From Sediminibacillus terrae (GTDB lineage: Bacteria; Bacillota; Bacilli; Bacillales; Amphibacillaceae), in NCBI RefSeq assembly GCF_009602435.1, contig NZ_VZDQ01000011.1, forward strand, positions 605,683 to 669,682: a stretch of DNA of 64,000 bases, read 5' to 3'. Positions 9,255 through 17,926 of the stretch are shown one piece after another. The notes beneath the pieces are model-generated. The model was not told the origin of the DNA, did not search any database, and worked only from the letters and a program-made list of their open reading frames with translations. The translations under genes were made by a program, and so were the position numbers. Each line of letters opens with the position of its first letter. The first letter of the stretch is position 1.

Positions 9255-9990
9255 GGCCATCTTCCTTTGTCAGTTCAACATACAAATCATCAAGTGCTGC
9301 TTGTTCCATGCCGAATTGGTTCCGCAGCTCCTCCAAGGTACCTTGTGCACGTATTTTTCCATCATGCAGGATAACAAAGCGGTCACAGTAACGTTCCGCG
9401 GTGGCCAGGATATGGGTGGACATCAGCACACCGCCTCCTCTTGCCTTCACATCATTCATCAACTGCAGGTAGGATTGTATTCCCAAAGGATCAAGACCGA
9501 CAAAAGGCTCGTCGACGACATACAGCGGAGGATCAACCAAAAAAGAGCACATGATCATGACCTTTTGCCGCATCCCTTTCGAAAAATGAACAGGGAACCA
9601 CTTCATCTTCTTTTCAAGCCGGAACTCTTTTAAAAGTGGCGGCAAACGCTTTTGAAAGGTTTTCTCATCCACCCCGTAAGCCATTGCCGTTAAGCGCAGA
9701 TGTTCCTCCAACGTCAATTCCTCATAAAGGACGGGCATTTCCGGTATATAGGTGAACTTGCTGCGATAAGCTTCAGGGGCTTCTTGAAAGGTTTTCCCTT
9801 CAATGGCGACTCTCCCCTGCTTCGGTTGCATCAATCCGATAACGTGCTTGATTGTCGTGCTCTTTCCAGCCCCGTTCAAACCGATCAAACCGATGATTTC
9901 CTGTGGGAAAACATCAAAGGAAACGTCGTGCAGAACATTTTTATGTGTATACCCACCAGATAACTTTTCAATATGCAATAAAGGTTCCAA
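9247..9990 (-). CDS. ecsA: ABC transporter ATP-binding protein EcsA
   Basis: 247 aa. Walker A GLNGAGKST (37-45), ABC signature FSKGMR (136-141), Walker B LYVVDEP (156-162) and a switch histidine in MSTH. TTG start at 9990 preceded by GGGGGAAG. First gene of ecsABC; hit is divergent upstream across a 1.06 kb gap, while in B. subtilis the two lie much closer. Confidence 0.92.
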   Translation of the reverse strand: MEPLLHIEKLSGGYTHKNVLHDVSFDVFPQEIIGLIGLNGAGKSTTIKHVIGLMQPKQGRVAIEGKTFQEAPEAYRSKFTYIPEMPVLYEELTLEEHLRLTAMAYGVDEKTFQKRLPPLLKEFRLEKKMKWFPVHFSKGMRQKVMIMCSFLVDPPLYVVDEPFVGLDPLGIQSYLQLMNDVKARGGGVLMSTHILATAERYCDRFVILHDGKIRAQGTLEELRNQFGMEQAALDDLYVELTKEDGHV

Positions 9991-10138
9991 GTACTTCCCC
10001 CGCTTTCTCTCAACATCATTTCTTTTCGTGCATTTTTAATCGAATCAATTTCATTGCTCTTTTTAAAATTACAGAGTTGTCCAGAATTTATAAACATGTT
10101 TTTAAAAATGCAGCCTTATAGCGTTTTGTCATTAGCCC

Positions 10139-10254
10139 GTAGCCCGAATACCCTCCGCTTTCCGAGGGGGGAGTGGCAAGCCTCCTCGGGCAGAGCCCTG
10201 TGGGGTCTTGCCGATCTTCCAATACCCGCAGGAGCCTACGGGTATTCAGGCTAC
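10139..10254. repeat. GC-rich palindromic repeat with 15-bp arms
   Basis: 116 bp bounded by GTAGCCCGAATACCC and its near-complement GGGTATTCAGGCTAC. The inside contains reverse-orientation relatives of the core seen at 18030-18130 (CGCTTTCCG, GCCTCCTCGGGC, CCCGCAGGAG). No coding content. Confidence 0.7.
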
Positions 10255-10327
10255 TCAATGATTATCTTGTTGTTCCTATTTTTAATCAAAAGGTAGATCT
10301 ATAAGAAAAACCACTTTTAAAAATAAC

Positions 10328-10507
10328 TTATGCAAATTGACATTTTCTTAACTGCGCAATAATACGATCTGCAGCTAATTTTGATGCATGAAAAACAAGC
10401 GTCACCAGGTCAAAGTGAACCTTGGCACGTTTTCCAGTACGATAACGAACCTGCTTCCGTGTCGTATAATAGACATAGGGAGTTCTCCTCCAATCTGAAA
10501 TGTTTTG
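10328..10507 (-). pseudogene. Possible transposase C-terminal remnant
   Basis: On the minus strand a stop-free frame of about 59 codons ends at 10328. It has no start codon and is bounded upstream by a stop. Its peptide is basic with RTGKRAKVHFDLVTLVFHA, resembling the C-terminal end of DDE transposases. The family was not recognised; this could be chance. Confidence 0.3.
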
Positions 10508-10791
10508 TCGCTACTTAACTATTTCGAGATTTGGGGAGGTACTCCTTTTTTATGTTCTGGAAACCTTGGGCCGCAAGGGCTTAGATTTATGAAATTCATT
10601 CAATCAATAAAATTTTATCATTTAATGACGGGTTTTACCAAAAAAACAGTGAATACGATTGCTACAACTGACACAAACTGTAGAGGAAGAAGAAAGGATT
10701 ACATCTCCACTACTCGGAATGAGGTGTTGGTGATCGACCATCTAAAGAAAACTTATTAAACCTTTTCCTTACAGGAAAGCGACTACTTCAG

Positions 10792-10849
10792 TCAAATGGG
10801 GTGTTGACGAAAGGTTTTCATGAGTAATTGACTGAATCACCTTTGATTC
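10792..10849. repeat. Inverted repeat of unknown role
   Basis: TTCAGTCAA and TTGACTGAA face each other about 35 bases apart in the repeat-rich gap between ecsA and hit. The rest of 9991-11054 holds no convincing gene. Confidence 0.4.
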
Positions 10850-10898
10850 ATCTTGATTACAAGTTATTCTACAGATGCTTAGAATATCCTTCTTCTTC

Positions 10899-10974
10899 GG
10901 CAGCGGGCCGTTCCAAAGCAGGTAAGTCCAACCGGATGACTTTTCCTGCTGCGGACGGTCCGTTTGCTTTTTTT
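10899..10974 (+). terminator. Strong hairpin and T-run upstream of hit promoter
   Basis: AGCAGG / CCTGCT extended by an imperfect GGGCCGTTCC / GGACGGTCCG stem and followed by TGCTTTTTTT. No clear plus-strand gene precedes it; it may insulate hit or end an unannotated transcript. Confidence 0.65.
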
Positions 10975-10988
10975 ACAGGTATAGTTGC

Positions 10989-11016
10989 TTTACACAGGCC
11001 ATCTTTCCTTTATACA
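10989..11016 (+). promoter_or_regulatory. Sigma-A promoter of hit
   Basis: TTTACA, 16-base spacer, TATACA, 38 bases before the start codon. Confidence 0.6.
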
Positions 11017-11054
11017 ATGGTTGAAAGAGTTTATTACATAGAAGGAGCGATTGG

Positions 11055-11483
11055 ATGAGCCATACGGAGGATTGTATTTTCTGCAAAATAGCGGCAGGAG
11101 AAATACCTTCTGCAAAAGTGTATGAAGATGAGCATGTTTATGCTTTTCTTGATTTAAGCCAGGTAACGAAAGGCCATACGCTGATCATTCCCAAGAAACA
11201 TGCGAAAAACATTTATGAAACACCGCCGGAGGTCGCCCAGGAATTGTTCAAAAAAGTCCCGAAAGTAGCGACTGCCATTAAAGAAGCTTTCCAGCCGGTC
11301 GGTCTTAACTTGCTGAACAACAATGAAGAGCCTGCAGGACAATCGGTTTTCCATTTGCATATCCACCTGATTCCCCGATACGGAAAAGGTGACGGGTTTG
11401 ATGCCATTTGGAAGACAAATGCCAATTCCTATTCACAGGATGATCTTCAGCAAATCGCCGGAACGATCGGAAATTATCTATAG
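11055..11483 (+). CDS. hit: HIT-family nucleotide hydrolase (HinT-like)
   Basis: 142 aa. Histidine triad H100-L-H102-I-H104 in VFHLHIHLIPR and an N-terminal zinc site C7/C10 with H41, typical of bacterial HinT proteins that hydrolyse AMP-lysine and related phosphoramidates. ATG follows GAAGGAGCG. Divergent from ecsABC, as in B. subtilis. Confidence 0.93.
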   Translation: MSHTEDCIFCKIAAGEIPSAKVYEDEHVYAFLDLSQVTKGHTLIIPKKHAKNIYETPPEVAQELFKKVPKVATAIKEAFQPVGLNLLNNNEEPAGQSVFHLHIHLIPRYGKGDGFDAIWKTNANSYSQDDLQQIAGTIGNYL

Positions 11484-11569
11484 GCAAGTCGAAGCTTGAA
11501 AATAGTAGTTTCAGCTCGGAATTTTTCGAGAAAATAAGTATAATAATAGGGAAAGGGGTGTAGTATGTC

Positions 11570-11944
11570 ATGGCTGACAGCAAATCGATTTTATTAGGCT
11601 TTGTAATTGGCGGAGCGGTAAGCGCCGCAGCTGCCTTGCTTAGCACACCGTCTTCAGGAAAAGAAATCCGCGGCCAAGTAAATGCGCGGAGAGATGACTT
11701 AATGGACACATTTAAAAAACTGAAACAGGAAGGTTTCCAACTGAAGGAACAAATTACGCAGACTTCCAAAGAAGGAGCAACAATGATCAAGGACTTGTCG
11801 GCTGATATGAAATCGTCGATCGAATCCTGGAAGAATACGATTGAACCACATCAGAAAAACATCCAGACGTATTTAGCACAAATCGAAGACAGTTTAAAAG
11901 AACTGGAAGAGAAAACGCAAAAGCAAAAGTCGAATCAAGCATAA
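11570..11944 (+). CDS. yhaH: YtxH-domain protein YhaH
   Basis: 124 aa. N-terminal hydrophobic glycine/alanine helix (FVIGGAVSAAAALL, residues 11-24), then an SSGKEIRG motif and a long charged coiled coil. This is the YtxH layout of stress- or sporulation-related cell-envelope proteins of unknown mechanism. ATG preceded by AAAGGGGTG. Position after hit matches B. subtilis yhaH. Confidence 0.8.
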   Translation: MADSKSILLGFVIGGAVSAAAALLSTPSSGKEIRGQVNARRDDLMDTFKKLKQEGFQLKEQITQTSKEGATMIKDLSADMKSSIESWKNTIEPHQKNIQTYLAQIEDSLKELEEKTQKQKSNQA

Positions 11945-11947
11945 AAA

Positions 11948-11992
11948 AGACTGCCCCAATTGTCCTAGACGAGACTTTGGGGCAGTTTTTTT
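11948..11992. terminator. Terminator of yhaH
   Basis: ACTGCCCCAA / TTTGGGGCAGT then TTTTTTT; A-run on the other side allows use from both strands. Confidence 0.85.
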
Positions 11993-12160
11993 GATAGAAA
12001 AGTGAGTATCGAACATTTTAACCAGGCAACCGGGAAACACTGCAATTTTTCATGAGAACCGTCTCTGCACTTATTTCCATGCGGTTTGGCTTTCTACCCG
12101 AAACAGCAATAGAAAAACGGAAATCACGCCAGAAGAGAAACCACCTTCATCCAATGGAGG

Positions 12161-12283
12161 CAAGGTGCGCAGACTCCTGCAGGATGAGCGCGAGCTGAAA
12201 ATCCACTTGGCAAAGTGGTATTCTTTGCCAAGTTAGCTGAAGCATGCCCGCGGAAAGCGAAGTACCTTGCCGGAGCGGAGCGC
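12161..12283. repeat. Cruciform repeat, copy 1
   Basis: Outer arms CAAGGTGCGCAGACTCCTGC and GCGGAAAGCGAAGTACCTTG pair imperfectly. An inner stem is CACTTGGCAAAG / CTTTGCCAAGT. Close copies lie at 20418-20540 and 45904-46000. Non-coding; with the terminator below it fills the gap 11993-12362. Confidence 0.75.
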
Positions 12284-12302
12284 AATTCATTAGAAAAGGA
12301 CA

Positions 12303-12331
12303 AAAACCGAACGAAGAATCGTTCGGTTTTT
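12303..12331. terminator. Bidirectional terminator, CCGAACGA family
   Basis: AAAACCGAACGA / TCGTTCGGTTTT, just downstream of opuAC on the minus strand. Confidence 0.85.
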
Positions 12332-12362
12332 ATTCTGAACACTATGCTTTTGTTTTAACTAC

Positions 12363-13298
12363 TTATTCAGCAGGCTGTAGATCTTCAATAGAATCTACGC
12401 CTTCCATGTATTTTGGAACAACCAAGCCGATTTTTGCACCTTCAAGGTTTGCTCCAAGATCTTCTACTTGGTCACCATATTCTTCAAATTGAGCAGCATG
12501 TGTAGCCGGCATCCAAGCAGCTACCATTCCGTCTGCATCACCGTTTGCTACCGCTTGCCACATTACAGCATTGTCTAGCGGGGTAATAGTCACTTTGAAT
12601 CCTTGGTCCTCAAGGACTTTCTTCATGACATTGGTAGAAGCTACTTCAGAATCCCACTCCACGTAAGCAAGTTCGATTTCTGTACCATCTACTTCTTCTG
12701 TGCCATCAGTCCATTCAGCAACTTTATCAGAGTTGTCTTCCACCCAAGCAGCAGCAGCATCTTCCGGAGAAGTACCATTGCTGATTTCCAGCATTACTTC
12801 TTCCATATCGGAAGATTCCCAATTGAATTGGTCAAGGATTTTGTATGCATTTGGCATGTCATCTTTCAAACCTTGGCGAACCATGGTTTTGATTTCTTCT
12901 GCTTCTCCAAAAGAACCTTCAGGATCTTCTAGATATTTAAGATCATACTTTGCGAACATCCAGTGTGGAGTCCAGCCTGTAACAACAATTGGCTCTTCAT
13001 TGTCGATTGCTTCTCCCAATGCAGTTGCCATTGCGCCACTTGAAGAAGTTTCCACTTCCCAGCCGGCAAGGCTGTCGTAAGTTTCTGTAGCATCTTCAGC
13101 GGCTTGTACGACACCGGCACCTGGCTCGATGCCAGTGATGGTGTAATCCACTTCTTCACTATAGTTTGTCTCACCGCCGCCATTGTCGCTGCCTGCGTTA
13201 TCTGAATCAGAACCGTCGTCAGATCCACAGCCGGCAGCTACTAGAGTGAAAGATAGTCCGGCTGCAAGGCCGAGACGTTTTAAGTTAAGTTTAAACAT
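12363..13298 (-). CDS. opuAC: Glycine betaine-binding lipoprotein OpuAC
   Basis: 311 aa. Lipoprotein signal with lipobox LVAAGC (C24), then an acidic serine/glycine/asparagine linker and a type II binding domain. Tryptophans in GWTPHW, YVEWDSE and AAWMPATH fit the aromatic cage that binds the quaternary ammonium of glycine betaine or proline betaine. Anchored outside the membrane, it delivers substrate to OpuAA/OpuAB. The acidic composition fits a halotolerant host. Last gene of the operon, 75 bases after opuAB. Confidence 0.92.
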   Translation of the reverse strand: MFKLNLKRLGLAAGLSFTLVAAGCGSDDGSDSDNAGSDNGGGETNYSEEVDYTITGIEPGAGVVQAAEDATETYDSLAGWEVETSSSGAMATALGEAIDNEEPIVVTGWTPHWMFAKYDLKYLEDPEGSFGEAEEIKTMVRQGLKDDMPNAYKILDQFNWESSDMEEVMLEISNGTSPEDAAAAWVEDNSDKVAEWTDGTEEVDGTEIELAYVEWDSEVASTNVMKKVLEDQGFKVTITPLDNAVMWQAVANGDADGMVAAWMPATHAAQFEEYGDQVEDLGANLEGAKIGLVVPKYMEGVDSIEDLQPAE

Positions 13299-13373
13299 AA
13301 CTAATCATACTCCCCTTTAACTTTATATTTATTATGGTTAACTTTTCCGTAGAAAAGTGGCCAACTATAGGTT

Positions 13374-14231
13374 TTACGCATCCCCTTTTTGGGAATTCAA
13401 GCTTTGAGTGAATCGGTCGATGATAATAGCCAGGATAACAATTCCCAGACCTGCAACGAATCCTGTTCCAACTTGAGCACGTTGCAAGGATGACAGCACT
13501 TCACGGCCAAGTCCCGGCGCTCCGATCATCGAAGCGATAACCACCATGGACAACGCCAGCATGACCGTTTGGTTGATGCCGGCCATGATTGTCTTCTTCG
13601 CCATCGGCAGTTCCACTTTGAATAATTTCTGGGAACCAGTGCTGCCGAACGCCTCTGATGCTTCCACCAATTCACTGGAAACCTGTCTGATTCCAAGGTT
13701 GGTGAATCGAACAGTTGGCGGTGTGGCGAATATCAAAGAAGCAAAGATACCTGGTACCATCCCGATACTGAAGAAGGCTACCGCCGGAATCAAATAAACA
13801 AATGCCGGCATCGTCTGCATAAAGTCAAGTATCGGCGTAATAATAGCTTCCGCTGTTTTACTCTTGGACATCAAAATGCCGAACGGGACGCCGATTATAA
13901 TTGACAGTAGACTTGCCACCAACACAAGCGTAAAGGTGAACATTAATTCTTCCCAAAGTCCCTGGTTCCAAATCAGCAGCAAACCGATCAAAGAAAAGGC
14001 CGCCAAACCGAACCGCTTGCCACTGGCGAAAAACGCCAGGATCACTACTAATAAAATGACGATGACTGGTGGAATGGAAGCTAAAAGCTCGGCAAGCCAC
14101 TCCATGAAAGCACCGAAATCATTTTTGATCGGATCGAACAAAAATGCAAAAGTGTCTGTCAGAATATCGGTAAACGTCGATACCCAATCAGCTATTGGTA
14201 TTTGTGTAACATTTTCCATGAAATTAAGCAT
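13374..14231 (-). CDS. opuAB: Glycine betaine ABC permease OpuAB
   Basis: 285 aa. ProW/OpuAB-type permease with an amphipathic N-terminus and about seven membrane helices. The BPD_transp_1 EAA-like region is [23 protein letters not shown] at 14231 chosen, nine bases after AGAGGTGA; a GTG at 14237 is too close. Overlaps the opuAA stop by eight bases. Confidence 0.92.
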   Translation of the reverse strand: MLNFMENVTQIPIADWVSTFTDILTDTFAFLFDPIKNDFGAFMEWLAELLASIPPVIVILLVVILAFFASGKRFGLAAFSLIGLLLIWNQGLWEELMFTFTLVLVASLLSIIIGVPFGILMSKSKTAEAIITPILDFMQTMPAFVYLIPAVAFFSIGMVPGIFASLIFATPPTVRFTNLGIRQVSSELVEASEAFGSTGSQKLFKVELPMAKKTIMAGINQTVMLALSMVVIASMIGAPGLGREVLSSLQRAQVGTGFVAGLGIVILAIIIDRFTQSLNSQKGDA

Positions 14232-15423
14232 CTTCACTGATCACCTCTGTTTCCCCGGCCAGAGCGGATATGACTGCTCCTCTAACGATAATGCCCATCA
14301 GCTTGCCTTCTTCCACCACAGCGACAGGCACCGGTGAATCGTGAATGATCTCAAAGATATCGTGCATGGAAGTTTCCGGTCCCACTTGCGGTACATCCGT
14401 CCTCAATATTTCAGTAAGATCAGTGATTTCACGTTTTCTTGCATCGGAAGCGTCATCCGCTGTGACATATCCTTTGATATTTCGCTTTCTGTCCGTTACA
14501 TAAATGCTGGAGAGTCCTTCTTCCCTCATTCGTTCTAGTGCAACACGCGGGCCGTGCTTCTCGATATTGATTGTTTCCGGACGCTTCATGATGTGCTGTG
14601 CGGTCAATACTTTCGAGCGGTCTACGTCCTCCACAAACTTTTCTACATAGTCATTGGCAGGATTGACCAGGATTTCTTCCGGTGTACCGATTTGAACAAT
14701 CGATCCATCCTTCATCAAAGCGATCCTGTCTCCGATCCGCAGCGCCTCATCCAAGTCATGAGTGATGAATAAGATGGTCTTTTTCATCGTCTCCTGCAAA
14801 TCTAACAACTCATCCTGCATCTCTTTTCTGATCAGTGGATCTAACGCGGAGAAAGCTTCATCCATAAGCAGGACTTCCGGATCGTTTGCCAATGCCCGTG
14901 CCAAGCCGACACGCTGCTGCATGCCTCCGGAAAGCTGAGCCGGAAGCTGGTTGATATAACCGCCCAATCCGACCATTTCCAATGATTCCTTCGCTCTTTT
15001 GCTTCTTTCCTCTTTATCCACACCTTGAATTTCCAAGCCGTATTCGGCATTTTCCAAAATCGTGCGGTGCGGGAACAATGCGAATTTCTGGAATACCATG
15101 CTCAATTTTTCCCTGCGGACTCGGCGAAGATTCTTTTTATCCATTTTCGCCAAATCTTCCCCATCAATATAGACGCTTCCTTCAGTCGGTTCAATCAGTC
15201 GATTGATAAGACGCACCAGCGTTGACTTACCACTACCAGACAAACCCATGATAACGAAAATTTCACCTGCTTCGACCTCAAAGGATGCCCGGTTTACACC
15301 AACTGTATTGCCAGTCTCTTTCAATATCTCATCTTTTGGTTTTCCTTGATCCAACAGCTTCAGCGCCTGTTTATTATTTTTGCCGAATACTTTGGATAAA
15401 CCTTGAACTTCAATTACCGGCAT
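14224..15423 (-). CDS. opuAA: Glycine betaine ABC ATPase OpuAA with CBS domains
   Basis: 399 aa. Walker [10 protein letters not shown] (60-68), signature [13 protein letters not shown], Walker [12 protein letters not shown], then two C-terminal CBS domains (about 275-399), which in OpuA sense ionic strength or cyclic-di-AMP. Importer ATPase for osmoprotection. Start ATG at 15423 (MPVIEVQG) sits five bases after AGAGGTGA; the ATG nine bases upstream abuts that site. Confidence 0.92.
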   Translation of the reverse strand: MPVIEVQGLSKVFGKNNKQALKLLDQGKPKDEILKETGNTVGVNRASFEVEAGEIFVIMGLSGSGKSTLVRLINRLIEPTEGSVYIDGEDLAKMDKKNLRRVRREKLSMVFQKFALFPHRTILENAEYGLEIQGVDKEERSKRAKESLEMVGLGGYINQLPAQLSGGMQQRVGLARALANDPEVLLMDEAFSALDPLIRKEMQDELLDLQETMKKTILFITHDLDEALRIGDRIALMKDGSIVQIGTPEEILVNPANDYVEKFVEDVDRSKVLTAQHIMKRPETINIEKHGPRVALERMREEGLSSIYVTDRKRNIKGYVTADDASDARKREITDLTEILRTDVPQVGPETSMHDIFEIIHDSPVPVAVVEEGKLMGIIVRGAVISALAGETEVISEDA

Positions 15424-15566
15424 GTCATTCACCTCTCTTAGCCTGTTGTTTTGTCGACGTGCGCTTTTTACCGCACTCTACGTTGAATTTGGTTTATCTG
15501 TTTCATCCATTACTTTCCTACTACTAGAAAAGGAAAAATCCGAACACCAAATCAATCACTCTTAAT

Positions 15567-15596
15567 ACTATATCCCTATTCGGGTATAAAATTCAA
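15567..15596 (-). promoter_or_regulatory. Candidate opuA promoter with overlapping palindrome
   Basis: Minus strand TTGAAT (15591-15596), 18-base spacer, TATAGT (15567-15572). The spacer holds a near-palindrome, TATACCC and GGGATATA five bases apart, a plausible operator for the divergent GbsR-type repressor. Confidence 0.5.
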
Positions 15597-15633
15597 ACGT
15601 AACAAACCACTAATTTTGTATATATTTTTCATA

Positions 15634-15645
15634 CAGTTTAAACTG
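15634..15645. promoter_or_regulatory. 12-bp perfect palindrome between opuA and gbsR
   Basis: CAGTTTAAACTG lies about 40 bases upstream of the opuA -35 box. A second inverted pair, AATTCC-TT-GGAATT, is at 15673-15686. Either may be a regulator site; this is inference. Confidence 0.4.
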
Positions 15646-15852
15646 AACAAACTTTTGCCGGTTTTTCCTTTGAATTCCTTGGAATTGCTCCATATATCTG
15701 TCCGATGACATGATTTTAAAAAATACGCTAATAGTGTAACCTATGATGCATCATGCAATTTAATTTTTTGGCAGGCAGTGCTGAGAATATACAGGGACCC
15801 GGGATGTGGATGCTTGTCAGGACACCTGTAAAAAGCTTTGAGGGAGGATCCT

Positions 15853-16383
15853 ATGTCGGATTACAATCTAGAAGATCTCAACGAATTAATCACCACGGAA
15901 TTTGCCAAAACAGTAGAAATGTTCGGCCTTACCCCTTCAGAGGCACGGCTATTTGCCTTACTCTATTTAGAAGGAGTTCCTATGACCCTGGATGAAATGA
16001 GTGAAGCGTTGGGGAAAAGCAAAACCTCTATGAGCACCGGAATACGTACCCTTTTAGAATTGAATTTAGTAGAACGTGTGTGGAAAAAAGGGGAAAGAAA
16101 AGATTTTTACCGCGCAGATGAAAACTTATACAGGAAGTTCATGTCTGCCTTCATTCATAAATGGGTAGATGCCGCAAACAGGCAAAAACAATCACTGGAA
16201 GAAATCGAAACACTACTCGTTCAAAATACAGGAAGGTTGTCAATCAAGGCTGAATCGGAAGAAATCGACGTATTGAATGACCGCCTGAAAGATATGATAG
16301 CGTTTCACGAGCTGCTGGAAAAGGCTTTTTTAAGAATAAGGCCCACAGCTTCCACATCTATTGACCAAAAGCTTAACCATTAG
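15853..16383 (+). CDS. gbsR: GbsR/OpcR-type winged-helix regulator
   Basis: 176 aa. MarR-like winged helix (HTH about 44-75, MTLDEMSEALGKSKTSMSTG; wing about 76-90, KKGERKDFYR) and a C-terminal helical part. Members of the family (GbsR, OpcR) repress betaine synthesis or uptake genes and respond to choline. Divergent from opuA, so its likely target is the opuA promoter. ATG at 15853 is preceded by GGGAGG; the TTG-initiated longer frame overlaps that site. Its stop overlaps the convergent yhaI stop by four bases. Confidence 0.85.
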   Translation: MSDYNLEDLNELITTEFAKTVEMFGLTPSEARLFALLYLEGVPMTLDEMSEALGKSKTSMSTGIRTLLELNLVERVWKKGERKDFYRADENLYRKFMSAFIHKWVDAANRQKQSLEEIETLLVQNTGRLSIKAESEEIDVLNDRLKDMIAFHELLEKAFLRIRPTASTSIDQKLNH

Positions 16384-16718
16384 GTACAACTAAAGACCGG
16401 AAGCTTCAAGAACGCATCCATCAAGGAAGGGTAATAACCTTCCTTTTTTAATGCCTCTATCGTTTGGCGAGGCTCCAGTTTATAATGGAGCATTCCCACG
16501 AACTTTATCAGCAGTGGAGTTACGTCCAGGAATCCTTCTTCGGTCTGCGCCAGGAATTCTTTATGTAGGTAATCCGTCCATAGGATAAGATCGCGATACT
16601 CTTCCTGGGTCAGTTCTTTTTCTATGACTAACTTTGTAAAAGGATACTGATCAATTTCTTTGATTTTCAACAGTAAGTGAAGATGAAAGTTGATTGTTTC
16701 ATTTCTATCGATGCCCAT
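16380..16718 (-). CDS. yhaI: DUF1878 family protein YhaI
   Basis: 112 aa, helical, soluble, DUF1878; matches B. subtilis YhaI in length and composition. Function unknown. ATG follows GGAGGGG. Tail-to-tail with gbsR with no terminator between, so the two messages overlap. Confidence 0.8.
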   Translation of the reverse strand: MGIDRNETINFHLHLLLKIKEIDQYPFTKLVIEKELTQEEYRDLILWTDYLHKEFLAQTEEGFLDVTPLLIKFVGMLHYKLEPRQTIEALKKEGYYPSLMDAFLKLPVFSCT

Positions 16719-16793
16719 ACGTTTTCCCCTCCAGCCTCATATCGTAATTATATATTATCCAGCCTTAAACAGAAATCAAAAAACAGCTGCGCG

Positions 16794-16845
16794 GACAGGA
16801 TGTTTTACCCGGCACGGATCCGTGTAAAACCCCGTCCTGTCGGGG
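16794..16845. repeat. Nested and mutually exclusive hairpins upstream of yhaI
   Basis: Three nested arms: GACAGG / CCTGTC (outer), GTTTTAC / GTAAAAC and CACGGATCCGTG (inner). A competing stem CCCCG / CGGGG (16830-16845) uses the outer right arm. On the minus strand a TTTTTT tract follows about ten bases later, inside the probable yhaI leader. Confidence 0.6.
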
Positions 16846-16903
16846 CTTGAGATACCAACGAAAATTCTGACTATAAATTAATATTTTTTTTCATAAAAAG
16901 CTA

Positions 16904-16932
16904 TTGATTTTTCCCCGGAAACATACTATCAT
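16904..16932 (+). promoter_or_regulatory. Candidate promoter of DUF3267 gene
   Basis: TTGATT, 17-base spacer, TATCAT, about 70 bases before the start. Confidence 0.5.
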
Positions 16933-17000
16933 TCGTTGAGGGCAAGGCCGTGATGCCGCCCCATACAACCATGTGACAGCCGAGTAAAGGGGGATAAAAA

Positions 17001-17534
17001 ATGAATTGCTGGAAAACTATCAATTTATACAAAGAATTCGGTATCAATCGTATATATATACTATCCATGCTTACAGGTATGATGGCATTCATTTTCTTTT
17101 ATTTAATTTTTTCCATGATCCATGAAGCAGGAACAGTAAAGGACCATGGGATAATCCCTTTGATTGTCGGGCTGATTTTTTTGCCGACCATTCATAAACT
17201 TACACATATTTTACCATTAATACTGACAAATAAACGAGTGAAAATTAACTGGAAGATGAAACTGGGACTGTTTCCGACTTTTTCTTTCCGGACAAGATCG
17301 AAAATGTCCAAAACGACATCATTGTTCATTTTATTGGCGCCTGCATTGTTGGTAACCGCCGCCGGACTGGTTTCAAGCTATGTATTCATTAGTTATTATG
17401 TTTATTTCCTGCTTTTCTTGTCTGTTAACATCGCCCTTTCTTTTACAGACTTTTTGTATGCCAGTCATGTAGTCAAAGCGCCACGCAAGTGCATCATCGA
17501 AAATGCCAAAGACGGTTATGATATTTTAATTTAA
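17001..17534 (+). CDS. DUF3267 membrane protein with degenerate zincin motif
   Basis: 177 aa with four membrane helices (about 20-40, 52-70, 105-125, 130-152). DUF3267 proteins are proposed metallopeptidases with HExxH in helix 2; here the site reads H65-K-L-T-H69, lacking the catalytic glutamate, so activity is doubtful. ATG follows AAAGGGGGAT. It lies between yhaI and prsA; I do not assign a symbol. Confidence 0.7.
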   Translation: MNCWKTINLYKEFGINRIYILSMLTGMMAFIFFYLIFSMIHEAGTVKDHGIIPLIVGLIFLPTIHKLTHILPLILTNKRVKINWKMKLGLFPTFSFRTRSKMSKTTSLFILLAPALLVTAAGLVSSYVFISYYVYFLLFLSVNIALSFTDFLYASHVVKAPRKCIIENAKDGYDILI

Positions 17535-17571
17535 TTACACGAGCCTGGAACAAAAGCATCGTGACCAACAT

Positions 17572-17607
17572 AAAACCGAACGAGTCCACAATTCGTTCGG
17601 TTTTTTT
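17572..17607 (+). terminator. Terminator, CCGAACGA family
   Basis: AAAACCGAACGA / TCGTTCGGTTTTTTT, 40 bases after the DUF3267 gene. Confidence 0.85.
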
Positions 17608-17770
17608 GATTAGCAAAAAGCAAGCAAGAAAGCGATTGGTGCCTTCTGGCTCTATACTGAATGTGGTGGTGTCCCCTGTTGTGATGGGTGTTCCTGCAGT
17701 GTGCAACTCATTCCCTCTCTCTTTGTTACCCTAAAGTTGCTGACACCAAAGGAAAAAGAGAGGGATATGA

Positions 17771-17926
17771 GTGCAACGTCATATTATCGTAGAATTACTG
17801 GGGATTAAAGATAAACAAGTAGATGTATGGAATATAGAGGAAGAAGGAAGCGCCTTAAGAGTAGAGCTTTACACAAGACAAAGGCAACAAAAGTGCCCGT
17901 TCTGTAAAGAGAAAACAAAACTTTAA
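17771..17926 (+). pseudogene. ISL3-family transposase, N-terminal fragment
   Basis: 51 codons from GTG to TAA. The peptide contains the N-terminal zinc-finger half CPFC after an LYTRQRQQK stretch, as in ISL3 transposases. The catalytic DDE domain is missing. A further short stretch (KLHGSKRLKR, about 17966) in another frame may continue the same gene. Confidence 0.75.

Noticed and set aside
10505..10759. 84-aa open frame in the ecsA-hit gap
   Set aside because: No ribosome site, composition unlike neighbours and overlap with the edge of the transposase remnant.
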